DNA from: a virus | DNA length: 42,140 nt | Reading direction: 5' to 3' (one strand) | IMG/VR virus record: IMGVR_UViG_3300033571_004124 | Coordinates: 1 to 42,140 of that record | Shown: positions 1 through 6,505 of the stretch, piece after piece | Position numbering within the stretch: position 1 is the first letter of the stretch | How the letters are laid out: each line of letters starts with the position of its first letter | Made by a program: the position numbers and the translations under genes | Notes under the pieces: model-generated | Database searches by the model: none | Seen by the model: the letters and a program-made list of their open reading frames with translations, nothing else | Told to the model about the DNA's origin: nothing

Positions 1-1
1 G

Positions 2-238
2 TTTACAGATCGTAAGAACTTCAAGTCTTATGATGAACTGAAGAAGAAGTTGAATGATGTTCTTTCTGGTGATGCTTTTGCTAGCAAATCTGCTGCAGAG
101 ATCGCTGACGAAGAAGATCGTCCAGTGGCACAAGCACCTAAGATCGCATCCAAGCCTGCGCCAGCGCCAAAAGCTGTAGCAGAAGATGACGATGAAGATG
201 TTATGTCATACTTCCAGAAAATTGCTAATGAAGGTTAA
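2..238 (+). CDS. 32: gp32-like single-stranded DNA-binding protein (3' part)
   Basis: Open from the window edge (frame starting at base 2) to TAA at 236-238, so only the last 78 residues are visible. The fragment has a lysine-rich stretch (KSYDELKKKL), then an Ala/Pro/Lys linker, then a strongly acidic run (EDDDEDVMSYF) near the C-terminus. This is the expected C-terminal layout of T4-like gp32, whose acidic tail recruits replication and recombination proteins and modulates DNA binding. The DNA-binding core lies upstream of the window. An ATG at 50 is in frame but is internal, not a start. The gene converges on the minus-strand late operon, with a terminator between. The identity rests on tail architecture and on the T4-like neighbours, not on the OB-fold core. 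Confidence 0.8.
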   Translation, partial: FTDRKNFKSYDELKKKLNDVLSGDAFASKSAAEIADEEDRPVAQAPKIASKPAPAPKAVAEDDDEDVMSYFQKIANEG

Positions 239-275
239 ACACTAACTCTGCAACTCGCTTGAGTTATTAGTTTAA
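235..275 (+). other. hairpin at the 3' end of the gp32 message
   Basis: The gp32 stop codon sits in the 5' arm of an imperfect inverted repeat. TTAAA (235-239) pairs with TTTAA (271-275), CTAA (242-245) pairs with TTAG (267-270), and an inner AACTC (252-256) pairs with GAGTT (261-265) around a GCTT loop. Its 3' foot shares two bases with the terminator stem that follows, so the two hairpins compete slightly. It may protect the 3' end of an abundant transcript. The function is inferred. Confidence 0.4.
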
Positions 276-301
276 AGGGATCCAACGGATCCCTTTTTTT
301 A
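274..301 (+). terminator. Rho-independent terminator after gp32
   Basis: A perfect 10-bp stem, AAAGGGATCC (274-283) with GGATCCCTTT (287-296), has a 3-base AAC loop and runs into a T tract to 300. This is a strong intrinsic terminator for the plus-strand gp32 transcript. On the minus strand the same stem is followed by only three T's (TTTAAAC), so it would work weakly, if at all, for the convergent operon that ends at 299. Confidence 0.85.
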
Positions 302-1873
302 TTGTGTAGCGTATCTGCTTCTAATGTAGGAATTTACAGACGCTTCTTGATTCCTGATAGGACTCCTAATAATATTGTTTTGACGACTAACATTATTTAC
401 TGTTGGCGCATTAACCAGTGTAGAATTATTAGACTCTGGAGACTGCATAGATGCAGTAGCGTTTTGTTCAGATCTGGTGTAGACATTATCTGCTTTATTA
501 CTTGGTGCTGGTGTTTCTACATTTTTCGCTATTCCTGCAAAAGGATAGAATGGACCCACAGAAACTTCTTTATTAATAATCGGTACTGTAAATTTAATTT
601 CTGGAATACCAATTTTAGAAATCATATTTAAAATACCGTCTTTAATATTTTTAAAGAAATTACCAATAGGTTCTACAATGTATTCATTAACAAATTCATG
701 AACAGTTTTAATAATGTTTTTAATACTTTCTGCGTCAACTAAACCAAATGACAGAAATTCTAGAATTCCAGCAAGTCCACTAATAAGTGCTTCTGTGATA
801 GAACCAGTTTCTTTCCAAGCCTTAAATCCATCCATAATACCACTCACTAAAGAACCAATAATCATAACTGGTGCAAACACTTTAGTTAATACCTTAAGAA
901 TATTCATTGGATTAAACATAATTTTAAGCGATTTCATAATACTTGCAGTGAACCCACCTAGTATACCAGAAAGTAATCCATCTCCCTCATCTTTACTAAC
1001 TTGTTTAACCTTTTCTGTATTACTTTTTCCATTCACACCACCAGTGTTTTCTGCTATTTGCTGTAGCAAACTAGTTTGGTTAAGTTCAACCTTTGCCATT
1101 TCGGTTTCTTTTTCTGAATCCATAGTAGAGAAGTCTGCTTTGGGAGCAACCCTAAAATCAAGCGCAGCTAATTTTGTTGTTTCTTGATTTCTAGTTTTTA
1201 ATAAAGATTTACCTTGCTCAGTTCCAGCCAATTGTTTTTCGCTGATACCTAGTTTAGTGTATTTTGAAATTTCATTTTCATTTTGTTTAATAATTTTTTC
1301 TTGAGATTTAACTTGTTGTAACTTATTAACAGCTTCCTCTTTTGTCACACCTCTAAGTTTCATCTCACCTTTAACAAAATTCTTATCATCTTCTCTTTTA
1401 GATAAAGCACGATCAACAAAACCACCACTACCTTTAGTCACTATTCCAGCAGTATTTAAAACATTACGAAGAGATCCAAACTTATCAGAAAAACTACCTT
1501 TAACACGCTCGCCAGTAGTTTGTCCTTGTCTTTCTTTAGCCAAATCAGCAATACTTTTGGCAGAATCTTTCGTTAAACTAACAAGTTCTTTAAGAACATC
1601 AAGTTGCTCTTTGTTAACCTTAATTTCTTCCTCTTTATTTTTTACTTCTTGAGAACTTTTGATAACTTTTGCTGATTTTGGATTTAACTCGCTATTAAAA
1701 GCAACCTTTTGTAATTCAGAACGTGTGTCTCCTAGTTGCTGGTTAGCCAGTGAGCCTGACATAGCAGCTTTCTGTAATTCAGATCCTCCTGATATAATGC
1801 TTTGTTGTCTTTGCATTTCCAGGATCTTTTTAAAGTCTGAATAATTTACTTTAGGTTTTGCTTGTTCATCCAT
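299..1873 (-). CDS. tail tape-measure-like protein (gp29 position)
   Basis: 524 aa, last gene of the minus-strand late operon. Residues 1-290 are polar, rich in Lys, Glu and Gln and predicted helical/coiled-coil (for example 66-115 and 175-270). Residues 299-380 are hydrophobic with Gly (ASIMKSLKIMF, FAPVMIIGSLVSGIMDGF, LISGLAGILEFLSF). Long helical N-part plus hydrophobic segments is the usual tape-measure layout. The length is close to T4 gp29 (590 aa), which sets tail-tube length and belongs to the hub. The position directly after gp26 and its frameshift extension, where tape measures always sit in tailed phages, supports the call. Its ATG (1873) overlaps the stop of the upstream frame by 8 bases, suggesting translational coupling. 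Sequence similarity to gp29 itself is not obvious by eye, so the family assignment is from architecture and position. Confidence 0.65.
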   Translation of the reverse strand: MDEQAKPKVNYSDFKKILEMQRQQSIISGGSELQKAAMSGSLANQQLGDTRSELQKVAFNSELNPKSAKVIKSSQEVKNKEEEIKVNKEQLDVLKELVSLTKDSAKSIADLAKERQGQTTGERVKGSFSDKFGSLRNVLNTAGIVTKGSGGFVDRALSKREDDKNFVKGEMKLRGVTKEEAVNKLQQVKSQEKIIKQNENEISKYTKLGISEKQLAGTEQGKSLLKTRNQETTKLAALDFRVAPKADFSTMDSEKETEMAKVELNQTSLLQQIAENTGGVNGKSNTEKVKQVSKDEGDGLLSGILGGFTASIMKSLKIMFNPMNILKVLTKVFAPVMIIGSLVSGIMDGFKAWKETGSITEALISGLAGILEFLSFGLVDAESIKNIIKTVHEFVNEYIVEPIGNFFKNIKDGILNMISKIGIPEIKFTVPIINKEVSVGPFYPFAGIAKNVETPAPSNKADNVYTRSEQNATASMQSPESNNSTLVNAPTVNNVSRQNNIIRSPIRNQEASVNSYIRSRYATQ

Positions 1874-2054
1874 TTTTTCTACTCTCTAGTCGTTGTTTTT
1901 CCTCGTCAAGATACTTCACGAGCATATCAACATATACTTCTCTTTCGAACGGCATCATATTCTCAAGTTCCGTTAACGAATATTTGTGGTATTGCATTAA
2001 AGCAAAATTCATTTTATAATGATTATACAAATTTTCATGACAAAGATTAATTAA
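1866..2054 (-). CDS. frameshift extension of gp26, 48-aa gp51-position frame (tail assembly chaperone T part)
   Basis: A frame open from the poly-T tract at the end of gp26 to TGA at 1866-1868. It encodes 14 residues (LINLCHENLYNHYK) followed by a 48-aa segment beginning at an ATG at 2012. That segment contains YHKYSLTELENMMPFEREVY, the kind of motif seen in second-frame tail assembly chaperones just before tape-measure genes. The internal ATG has no Shine-Dalgarno sequence, while the whole frame is open back to the slippery site, so synthesis as a gp26 fusion of 299 aa (237+14+48) is more likely than separate initiation. It lies where T4 has gp51, but is far shorter. It overlaps the tape-measure start by 8 bases. 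The openness of the frame is seen directly; the chaperone role is inferred from lambda G/GT-type systems. Confidence 0.7.
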   Translation of the reverse strand, partial: LINLCHENLYNHYKMNFALMQYHKYSLTELENMMPFEREVYVDMLVKYLDEEKQRLESRKNG

Positions 2055-2764
2055 AAAAAACTGTCGAGACCCTCCAACACCTTATGGTGTTTTTCGTTAC
2101 AAACAGGGCAGGTATAATCAACTTCCTGTTTTAGTCTCGGCATAGTTTCAAAGAACTTTTGAATTCTAGAAAACTGGTCAGCTGTAAGATTTTCCAAAAA
2201 TTCAAGAATCTCTTGTTTCTTTTGATCTTTAGCTAGATAAACTTCTTCTGAATTGTAGATAGATTCCACACATTCAATAACCACTTTAAAAACTGAATCG
2301 ATGTCACCATCATTAACATTTTCTATTTCTTTAATAATTTCTAAAGAAGGATATTTCATTATAATACCAACGTCATCAAACAGTTCTATTTTTTTACTGT
2401 GTCCCTCAGGAAAAGACACTTGAATTTTAGTTAAATCAAACCCAATTTTCACTTTGGCTTTTTCGTCTGTGCATGTATCACAAGGAAAAATTAAATCTAC
2501 GTTTTCACCTACAGACTTAGCTCTAATTTGAGTGAAAATATATTCTAAATCAAATGTTGCCAGTTTATTTAAATCTAACTTGGTATTAACGCATGAACTA
2601 ATAATACCCTTTAGCGTGTCAACCATAACAACTGGATCTTCACTTTGTTGAGCTATTAGCAGCGCTTTTTCCTCTTTAACAAGAAATGGTCTAAACTTAA
2701 CCAATTCTTTACTCGATGGAACCTGCAACGTGTACGTCGGCGACGTACTAATTGGTAATGCCAT
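2051..2764 (-). CDS. 26: gp26 baseplate hub / tail assembly protein
   Basis: 237 aa. The N-terminal region contains VKFRPFLVKEEKALLIAQQS, a hallmark of the T4 gp26 family. A CxxC pair at residues 95-98 (PCDTC) and a second near the C-terminus (CPVC) could form a small metal site. In T4, gp26 (208 aa) is needed to assemble the central hub and functions together with gp51 and gp29. A good Shine-Dalgarno (AAGGAG) lies at the end of gp16, which stops two bases upstream. The frame ends in SerPhePhe-stop on an 8-T run, preceded by an internal Shine-Dalgarno. A fraction of ribosomes probably shifts -1 and makes a longer product. By analogy with lambda G and GT, the short and long forms would be tape-measure chaperones. 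Confidence 0.85.
   Translation of the reverse strand: MALPISTSPTYTLQVPSSKELVKFRPFLVKEEKALLIAQQSEDPVVMVDTLKGIISSCVNTKLDLNKLATFDLEYIFTQIRAKSVGENVDLIFPCDTCTDEKAKVKIGFDLTKIQVSFPEGHSKKIELFDDVGIIMKYPSLEIIKEIENVNDGDIDSVFKVVIECVESIYNSEEVYLAKDQKKQEILEFLENLTADQFSRIQKFFETMPRLKQEVDYTCPVCNEKHHKVLEGLDSFF
2053..2075 (-). promoter_or_regulatory. programmed -1 ribosomal frameshift signal
   Basis: Read on the minus strand: GGAGG (2075-2071), a 10-base spacer (2070-2061), then eight T's (2060-2053) decoded as AGT TTT TTT TAA. This gives a canonical U UUU UUU slippery heptamer directly before the gp26 stop. A Shine-Dalgarno about 10 bases upstream of the slip site is the spacing that stimulates -1 shifting in E. 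coli dnaX. The -1 frame continues without a stop for 62 codons. A weak inverted repeat (TATAAT-C-ATTATA, 2015-2027) lies downstream, too AT-rich to be a strong stimulator. Confidence 0.75.
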
Positions 2765-2766
2765 TA

Positions 2767-3180
2767 TTATTCTCCTTTAGCCATATTCTTGATTAACTTA
2801 TTCAATTCAGCAGTGCTACCCACAAAGATAGCATTGTTATTCGTAACCTGTTTAGCCTTTTCAGCCTTAGATGGTTCATCTAATTTTTGTTTTTGTTGGT
2901 GTAGGTCTAATAACTGTTGATTGATATCAGCCAATTGTTTCATTAGATTACCAACAACTTCAAATGCTCTTGGATGCTCTGATTGCATAGCAACATCTAG
3001 TGACTTTTGTAATGCTTCTTGTCCCTGTTGTAATAATATACGAAGGTTATTACGAGAAGTATCAAAGTCATCTTCTACTTTGTTACCTGTAGAAATAATT
3101 TTACCATCTTGTGTTATCACTTCTGTCTTTGGTATTGTTTGAACGTCAAACACCTCAGACAAACTATCATCTGTTCTCAT
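2767..3180 (-). CDS. 16: terminase small subunit gp16
   Basis: 137 aa from ATG 3180. An ATG at 3186 is possible, but the AAGGA sequence has proper spacing only to the one at 3180. Features shared with T4 gp16 (164 aa): an acidic N-part, a DDFDTSRNNLRILLQQGQEA helix, a central coiled coil (about 45-100, ADINQQLLDLHQQKQKL), and a C-terminal NNNAIFVGSTAELNKLI resembling T4 NATVFMGSPTEL. Small terminase oligomers recognise DNA and stimulate the gp17 packaging motor. In T4, gp16 and gp17 are adjacent. Here gp16 lies between the holin and gp26, and no gp17 is present in the window. Its 5' end overlaps the holin frame by 14 bases. The stop is two bases from the gp26 start. Confidence 0.88.
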   Translation of the reverse strand: MRTDDSLSEVFDVQTIPKTEVITQDGKIISTGNKVEDDFDTSRNNLRILLQQGQEALQKSLDVAMQSEHPRAFEVVGNLMKQLADINQQLLDLHQQKQKLDEPSKAEKAKQVTNNNAIFVGSTAELNKLIKNMAKGE

Positions 3181-3454
3181 TCTCATCCTTAATATTTATT
3201 GACGAATCTGCAACTCCAGCTAACTTTTCTTTACCACGACTCCATACAGCGATGCCTAAAACAGCACCCATTGCCATGTGAAATAATCCAGCACCTTCTA
3301 AGGTTAATGGCTTCCATTGGGTGATTGGTTGCCCTGCGTGGTGCTGCAAAAGATTCCACAAAACTGGAAAAATAATAAAGTCAGTTATACAAACTACCAT
3401 GTACATCCATCCCATCGATGGACGCCATTTATTATTTAACCAAGATTCTTTCAT
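3167..3454 (-). CDS. 3-TM holin-like membrane protein
   Basis: 95 aa. It opens with a short charged/aromatic stretch (WLNNKWRPSMGW), then hydrophobic segments near 16-36 (MYMVVCITDFIIFPVLW) and 54-72 (GAGLFHMAMGAVLGIAVW), then a basic turn (SRGKEKL) and a polar tail. The WRPS...GW start and the E-GAGLFHMAMGAVLGIAVWSRG stretch resemble the 'holin of 3TMs' family first described from gene transfer agents and common in marine phages. Holins form inner-membrane lesions that time lysis. Its start overlaps the upstream stop as TAATG, so it is translationally coupled. No endolysin lies next to it. The family match is from memory of the motif; a different small membrane role is possible. Confidence 0.7.
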   Translation of the reverse strand: MKESWLNNKWRPSMGWMYMVVCITDFIIFPVLWNLLQHHAGQPITQWKPLTLEGAGLFHMAMGAVLGIAVWSRGKEKLAGVADSSINIKDENENR

Positions 3455-4122
3455 TATGAAAACAGTCCAGTAATACCACGATCTAAACTAAAACCATTAC
3501 CTAAATTTCCAAATGGATTTGATGAATTAAATGCAGTTTGAACATCGCTAAATCTATTTCTAAATAAATCAATTGAGTCTGTAGAAACCACTTCATTACT
3601 TGGTAACTGTTCTGTACCCGACGCAGACCAATGGCGATACTGCATAACAACATTTAATTTCATAATTTCTTTAGAAGAATAATCTAACTGAATCGAACCG
3701 ATAGATTTTGGATAACATTCATACATGTCTAATCTATATCGAGACATATCTTTAATATCTTGAACCTCGATTTTCATGTCTGTTGTATAACTTTTATAAT
3801 AGTTAAAGTTTCTGCTTATCGGGTTTTGTATAGAATTCATCCAAGAATCAAATAGTCTTTTAACTTTTAAATTAGTATCTACATAAAACGATAGCGTGCA
3901 GGTGTCAAACAAACGATCATATGGAGACTCTCTTAGTTCTCCAAAAGTTCTAACTGGCTGTGTGGCATATGATGAACCAGGGATTTGAACCTGATCGCAA
4001 AACAATAACACTTTTTGTAAAGCGTCTACATTAGAATTTGATGGTGGTGAAAATACCACACGATATCTGTTAGATCTTGATATACCATCTGTTTTAACTT
4101 GAGTGATGAAATCTCTAATCAT
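3454..4122 (-). CDS. 54: gp54-like baseplate tail tube initiator
   Basis: 222 aa. It has a tail-tube-like fold signature: an N-terminal SNRYRVVFSPPS strand, LLFCDQVQIPGSSYATQPVR, then RLFDTCTLSFYVDTNLKVKR, a helix reading FDSWMNSIQNPIS (compare T4 gp54 DWVNSVQDPVT), and a C-terminal block ending VMQYRHWSASG typical of gp19/gp54/gp48 relatives. gp54 sits on top of the hub and nucleates tube polymerisation. It is shorter than T4 gp54 (320 aa) but longer than the tube protein gp19 (163 aa), so a divergent gp19 paralogue is the main alternative. The start overlaps the previous gene by four bases (ATGA); the stop overlaps the holin start. Confidence 0.7.
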   Translation of the reverse strand: MIRDFITQVKTDGISRSNRYRVVFSPPSNSNVDALQKVLLFCDQVQIPGSSYATQPVRTFGELRESPYDRLFDTCTLSFYVDTNLKVKRLFDSWMNSIQNPISRNFNYYKSYTTDMKIEVQDIKDMSRYRLDMYECYPKSIGSIQLDYSSKEIMKLNVVMQYRHWSASGTEQLPSNEVVSTDSIDLFRNRFSDVQTAFNSSNPFGNLGNGFSLDRGITGLFS

Positions 4123-4709
4123 CGTGTCATAACCTTTCTAGAGTCTGCCCAGATTTCTTGTTTACTGGCACCGACGAATCTTTCAACTGGGAGTAGCATA
4201 GCAGTCGCCCAATCATTTGCATTTATTTGTCTAAATTGGGATCTAACATGCCCATTAAGATATTGTTTTACGCAAGGTTTGGCTGCAGCATATTTAGAAA
4301 CACCACCAATTAAACCCCATGAATATTTAATCCTGGTCGTTTCATCTAATTTAGAATTATTTTTAAACACTAACAATTGATCTAAAAGTATAATGCGTAA
4401 TGGGTAAGGCAAATAGTGTAAATTAAGCCCAATAAAGCCATCTGCAGTTTTATTAAACGGAAGAACTAAAGGGAATCTATCATAATAAGGTAGATCTGCC
4501 TTACCTTTTGGATCGTATGCAAACATATACATAAAACCAGGCATCACTCGAGTAGTTAATTGTTCGGTATTACCCTGAAGAACTCTTTGTGGAGTGATCT
4601 CCTGCCTACTCATAATGAGTACTTGCTGTTCGAACCAAGCACGAGATTTCCTGACAGAAGTCATTAGATCATACTTATTTCGCTCAAAAACGTCTTTTAG
4701 TTTTGCCAT
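4119..4709 (-). CDS. uncharacterised phage protein in the gp4-gp54 operon
   Basis: 196 aa, not recognised with confidence. The N-terminus is basic and helical (LKDVFERNKYDLMTSVRKSR). The centre is rich in aromatics and prolines: VMPGFMYMFAYDPKGKADLP, YYDRFPLVLPF, GFIGLNLHYLPYPLR. The second half has KYSWGLIGG, two cysteines and a basic tail. It lacks signal peptide or membrane segments. Placement between gp4 (head completion) and a gp54-like protein suggests a virion completion or assembly role. DNA end protector (gp2-like) or tail completion are possible, but I see no T4 gp2 or gp3 motif. Gp4 stops five bases upstream, and its own stop overlaps the next start (ATGA). Confidence 0.6.
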   Translation of the reverse strand: MAKLKDVFERNKYDLMTSVRKSRAWFEQQVLIMSRQEITPQRVLQGNTEQLTTRVMPGFMYMFAYDPKGKADLPYYDRFPLVLPFNKTADGFIGLNLHYLPYPLRIILLDQLLVFKNNSKLDETTRIKYSWGLIGGVSKYAAAKPCVKQYLNGHVRSQFRQINANDWATAMLLPVERFVGASKQEIWADSRKVMTR

Positions 4710-4714
4710 ATTAG

Positions 4715-5158
4715 TTATTTAGGTGCTATACCCAACTCGTGTTCAGTTATAATCTTAAATTCCCAACCACGATCTTTAGAGTATTCAGAAGCAGCTTTCC
4801 ATTTAGCTTGATTTTTTATAAAAGCCATAGACTCGACTAAATATCTCTGAGTTCTTTTTCCAGGATAAATTGGTGGCTGGGTCTGTTTAGCTGGTTTAAC
4901 CTCCACCAAATAAGTTCTAAGTAAACCCTCTTTAGATTTAACTTGTATTTTAAAGTCTACAAAATAACGATGAATGTTGTTATCCGTAGGACAACGATAA
5001 GGAATAATCGTTTCCTCAGAGTTCCACTTTACAATACTCGGGTTTCTATCACACCAAGACGCAAATCTAGTCTCCCAACTAGAACGCATAATTATGTTAG
5101 TGGGATCTCCAGAGTATTTTTCTGGATATATGGGTGTGTATTTTCTTTTATTAAACAT
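4715..5158 (-). CDS. 4: gp4-like head completion nuclease
   Basis: 147 aa, first gene of the minus-strand operon. It matches the T4 gp4 head completion family, which has a TnsA/PD-(D/E)xK nuclease fold: MRSSWETRFASWCDRNP with Glu29, then YFVDFKI with Asp68, then YLVEVKP giving Glu86-x-Lys88. These are the expected catalytic positions. The length agrees with T4 gp4 (about 150 aa). In T4 it is needed to finish DNA-filled heads before tail joining. The start is ATG 5158, whose first base lies inside the opposite-strand TATAAATA late promoter. The Shine-Dalgarno is poor. Confidence 0.85.
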   Translation of the reverse strand: MFNKRKYTPIYPEKYSGDPTNIIMRSSWETRFASWCDRNPSIVKWNSEETIIPYRCPTDNNIHRYFVDFKIQVKSKEGLLRTYLVEVKPAKQTQPPIYPGKRTQRYLVESMAFIKNQAKWKAASEYSKDRGWEFKIITEHELGIAPK

Positions 5159-5165
5159 ATAAATA
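5158..5165 (+). promoter_or_regulatory. late promoter (TATAAATA) for the baseplate operon
   Basis: An exact T4 late-promoter -10 octamer, 45 bases before the gp48 start. In T4 this element is read by the gp55 sigma factor. It begins on the first base of the divergent gp4 gene. It implies a leader of roughly 35-40 bases with a weak Shine-Dalgarno (GGAATC). Confidence 0.7.
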
Positions 5166-5179
5166 AGTATGTATCTTTC

Positions 5180-5187
5180 TATTTATT
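5180..5187 (-). promoter_or_regulatory. late promoter-like AATAAATA for the gp4-tape measure operon
   Basis: Minus-strand reading is AATAAATA, seven of eight matches to the T4 late octamer, about 20 bases upstream of the gp4 start. It lies 15 bases from the divergent plus-strand octamer, so the two initiation complexes would overlap. The match is less certain than the plus-strand one. Confidence 0.5.
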
Positions 5188-5209
5188 TAAACCAATGGAA
5201 TCTATCTAG

Positions 5210-6505
5210 ATGGCAATCTTAGATTTAATATCTCAGCAAAAGGGTCTTTTACAAGATCTAACAAATAATAAAACTCTTTTATCTCAGGCTAAGGCTGATG
5301 GAGATCAAGAGGCAGTTGATGCTCTTAATTCAGAGCGATCTAGCATCCAAAAAAATTATAGTTCACTAACAAATACAATCACTGGATTTAAAGAATCTGA
5401 AAACGAAACTATAGGATCAAGACTACTTTCTCCAGAGACATTTCTTGGTAAAAATTTGACAGATCTTAACAGATCAACAATAGATACTGGCAAATATAAA
5501 GTGGATGGTTTTTCTTATCCTAACGATCTACTTTCAAATAAAGCATATGGTGGTAACTATGCTATGTTTTTTATCAATATAGCAGTGGACCCTAAACTTG
5601 CAGTAGACCCTAGTTTAAAAACTGACTTTGTAGAGGATTTCGATCAAACTACTAGAAGAAGAGGATCTATTGTAGCGAATGGATTGTCTTTCGCCCAAGT
5701 AGCGTCTGCAGCCACTGCAGTAGGAGCACTTAAAGCAGGAGGGTTGGGATTATTGGGTGGTAGTGGTGCATCTGTTAAGAGCGCTGTAGGGGTTGGTGCT
5801 GCAAACGCTGTTGGGTATACTGCGGTAGGTACGCAAGCTGCGAGCGGAACTCGTGCGCAGAAAAGATTAAAAACTGCCATCGCTTTACACATACCCAACC
5901 AATTGTTAGTTAGATATGGTGTGACATATGGTGAAGAAGATCTTGTAGATTTTGCTGTAGCTGCAGAAACTCTAAAAGCGTTGTCCAGTGACAATAAACT
6001 TTCAAATACTGCTGAGGTTGGTAAATCTGCAGCAGCAAATATTGCATTGAGGGCTGGTGCACAGTCAGGTGCTGTTTCTGCAGCGACTGGTCTAGCTGCT
6101 AATCCGAAAAAAGAACAAGTATTTAAGGGTGTTGATTTTAGAACATTTACATTCGAGTATCAGTTCTTTCCAAGAGACAGAGACGAAGCAGACAATGTTA
6201 AAAATATTATTGAACAATTTAAGTTCCACATGCATCCAGAATTTAAAGGTGCTGGAGAACTGTTGTTTATCTATCCTTCTGAGTTTGATATTGTTTATTA
6301 TACAAATGGCGCAGAAAATAAAAATATACATAAACACACTTCTTGTGTATTAACTGAAATGAGTGTTAATTATACACCAAACGGAGTGTTTAATACGTTC
6401 TCTGAATCTAAAACAGGTGGTGGTATGCCAACGCAGATTAACGTAAACTTAACATTTAGAGAACTTCAAATTCTTAATAAAGAATTGGTTAAAGGTGGTC
6501 TATAA
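5210..6505 (+). CDS. 48: gp48 baseplate tail tube cap
   Basis: 431 aa (T4 gp48 is 364). The C-terminal half carries the family signature: FTFEYQFFPRDRDEADNVKN, HMHPEFKGAGELLFIYPSEF, then YTPNGVFNTFSES and INVNLTFREL, closely parallel to T4 gp48 (WDLTPRST, TPNGNFNG, TLEITMREI). gp48 closes the baseplate centre and, with gp54, starts the tube. Residues 1-60 are a predicted coiled coil. Residues 153-213 are an unusual Ala/Gly/Val-rich hydrophobic stretch. The first gene of the plus-strand operon, it follows a late promoter. Its stop overlaps the next start as TAATG. Confidence 0.9.
   Translation: MAILDLISQQKGLLQDLTNNKTLLSQAKADGDQEAVDALNSERSSIQKNYSSLTNTITGFKESENETIGSRLLSPETFLGKNLTDLNRSTIDTGKYKVDGFSYPNDLLSNKAYGGNYAMFFINIAVDPKLAVDPSLKTDFVEDFDQTTRRRGSIVANGLSFAQVASAATAVGALKAGGLGLLGGSGASVKSAVGVGAANAVGYTAVGTQAASGTRAQKRLKTAIALHIPNQLLVRYGVTYGEEDLVDFAVAAETLKALSSDNKLSNTAEVGKSAAANIALRAGAQSGAVSAATGLAANPKKEQVFKGVDFRTFTFEYQFFPRDRDEADNVKNIIEQFKFHMHPEFKGAGELLFIYPSEFDIVYYTNGAENKNIHKHTSCVLTEMSVNYTPNGVFNTFSESKTGGGMPTQINVNLTFRELQILNKELVKGGL

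Noticed and set aside
302-1187. Plus-strand ORFs opposite the tape-measure gene
   Set aside because: They are antisense shadows with no recognisable domains and compositionally odd products.
3193-3200. Minus-strand AATAAATA just upstream of gp16
   Set aside because: A start about six bases downstream would fall on or past the gp16 Shine-Dalgarno, leaving no usable leader, and it lies within the holin coding region.
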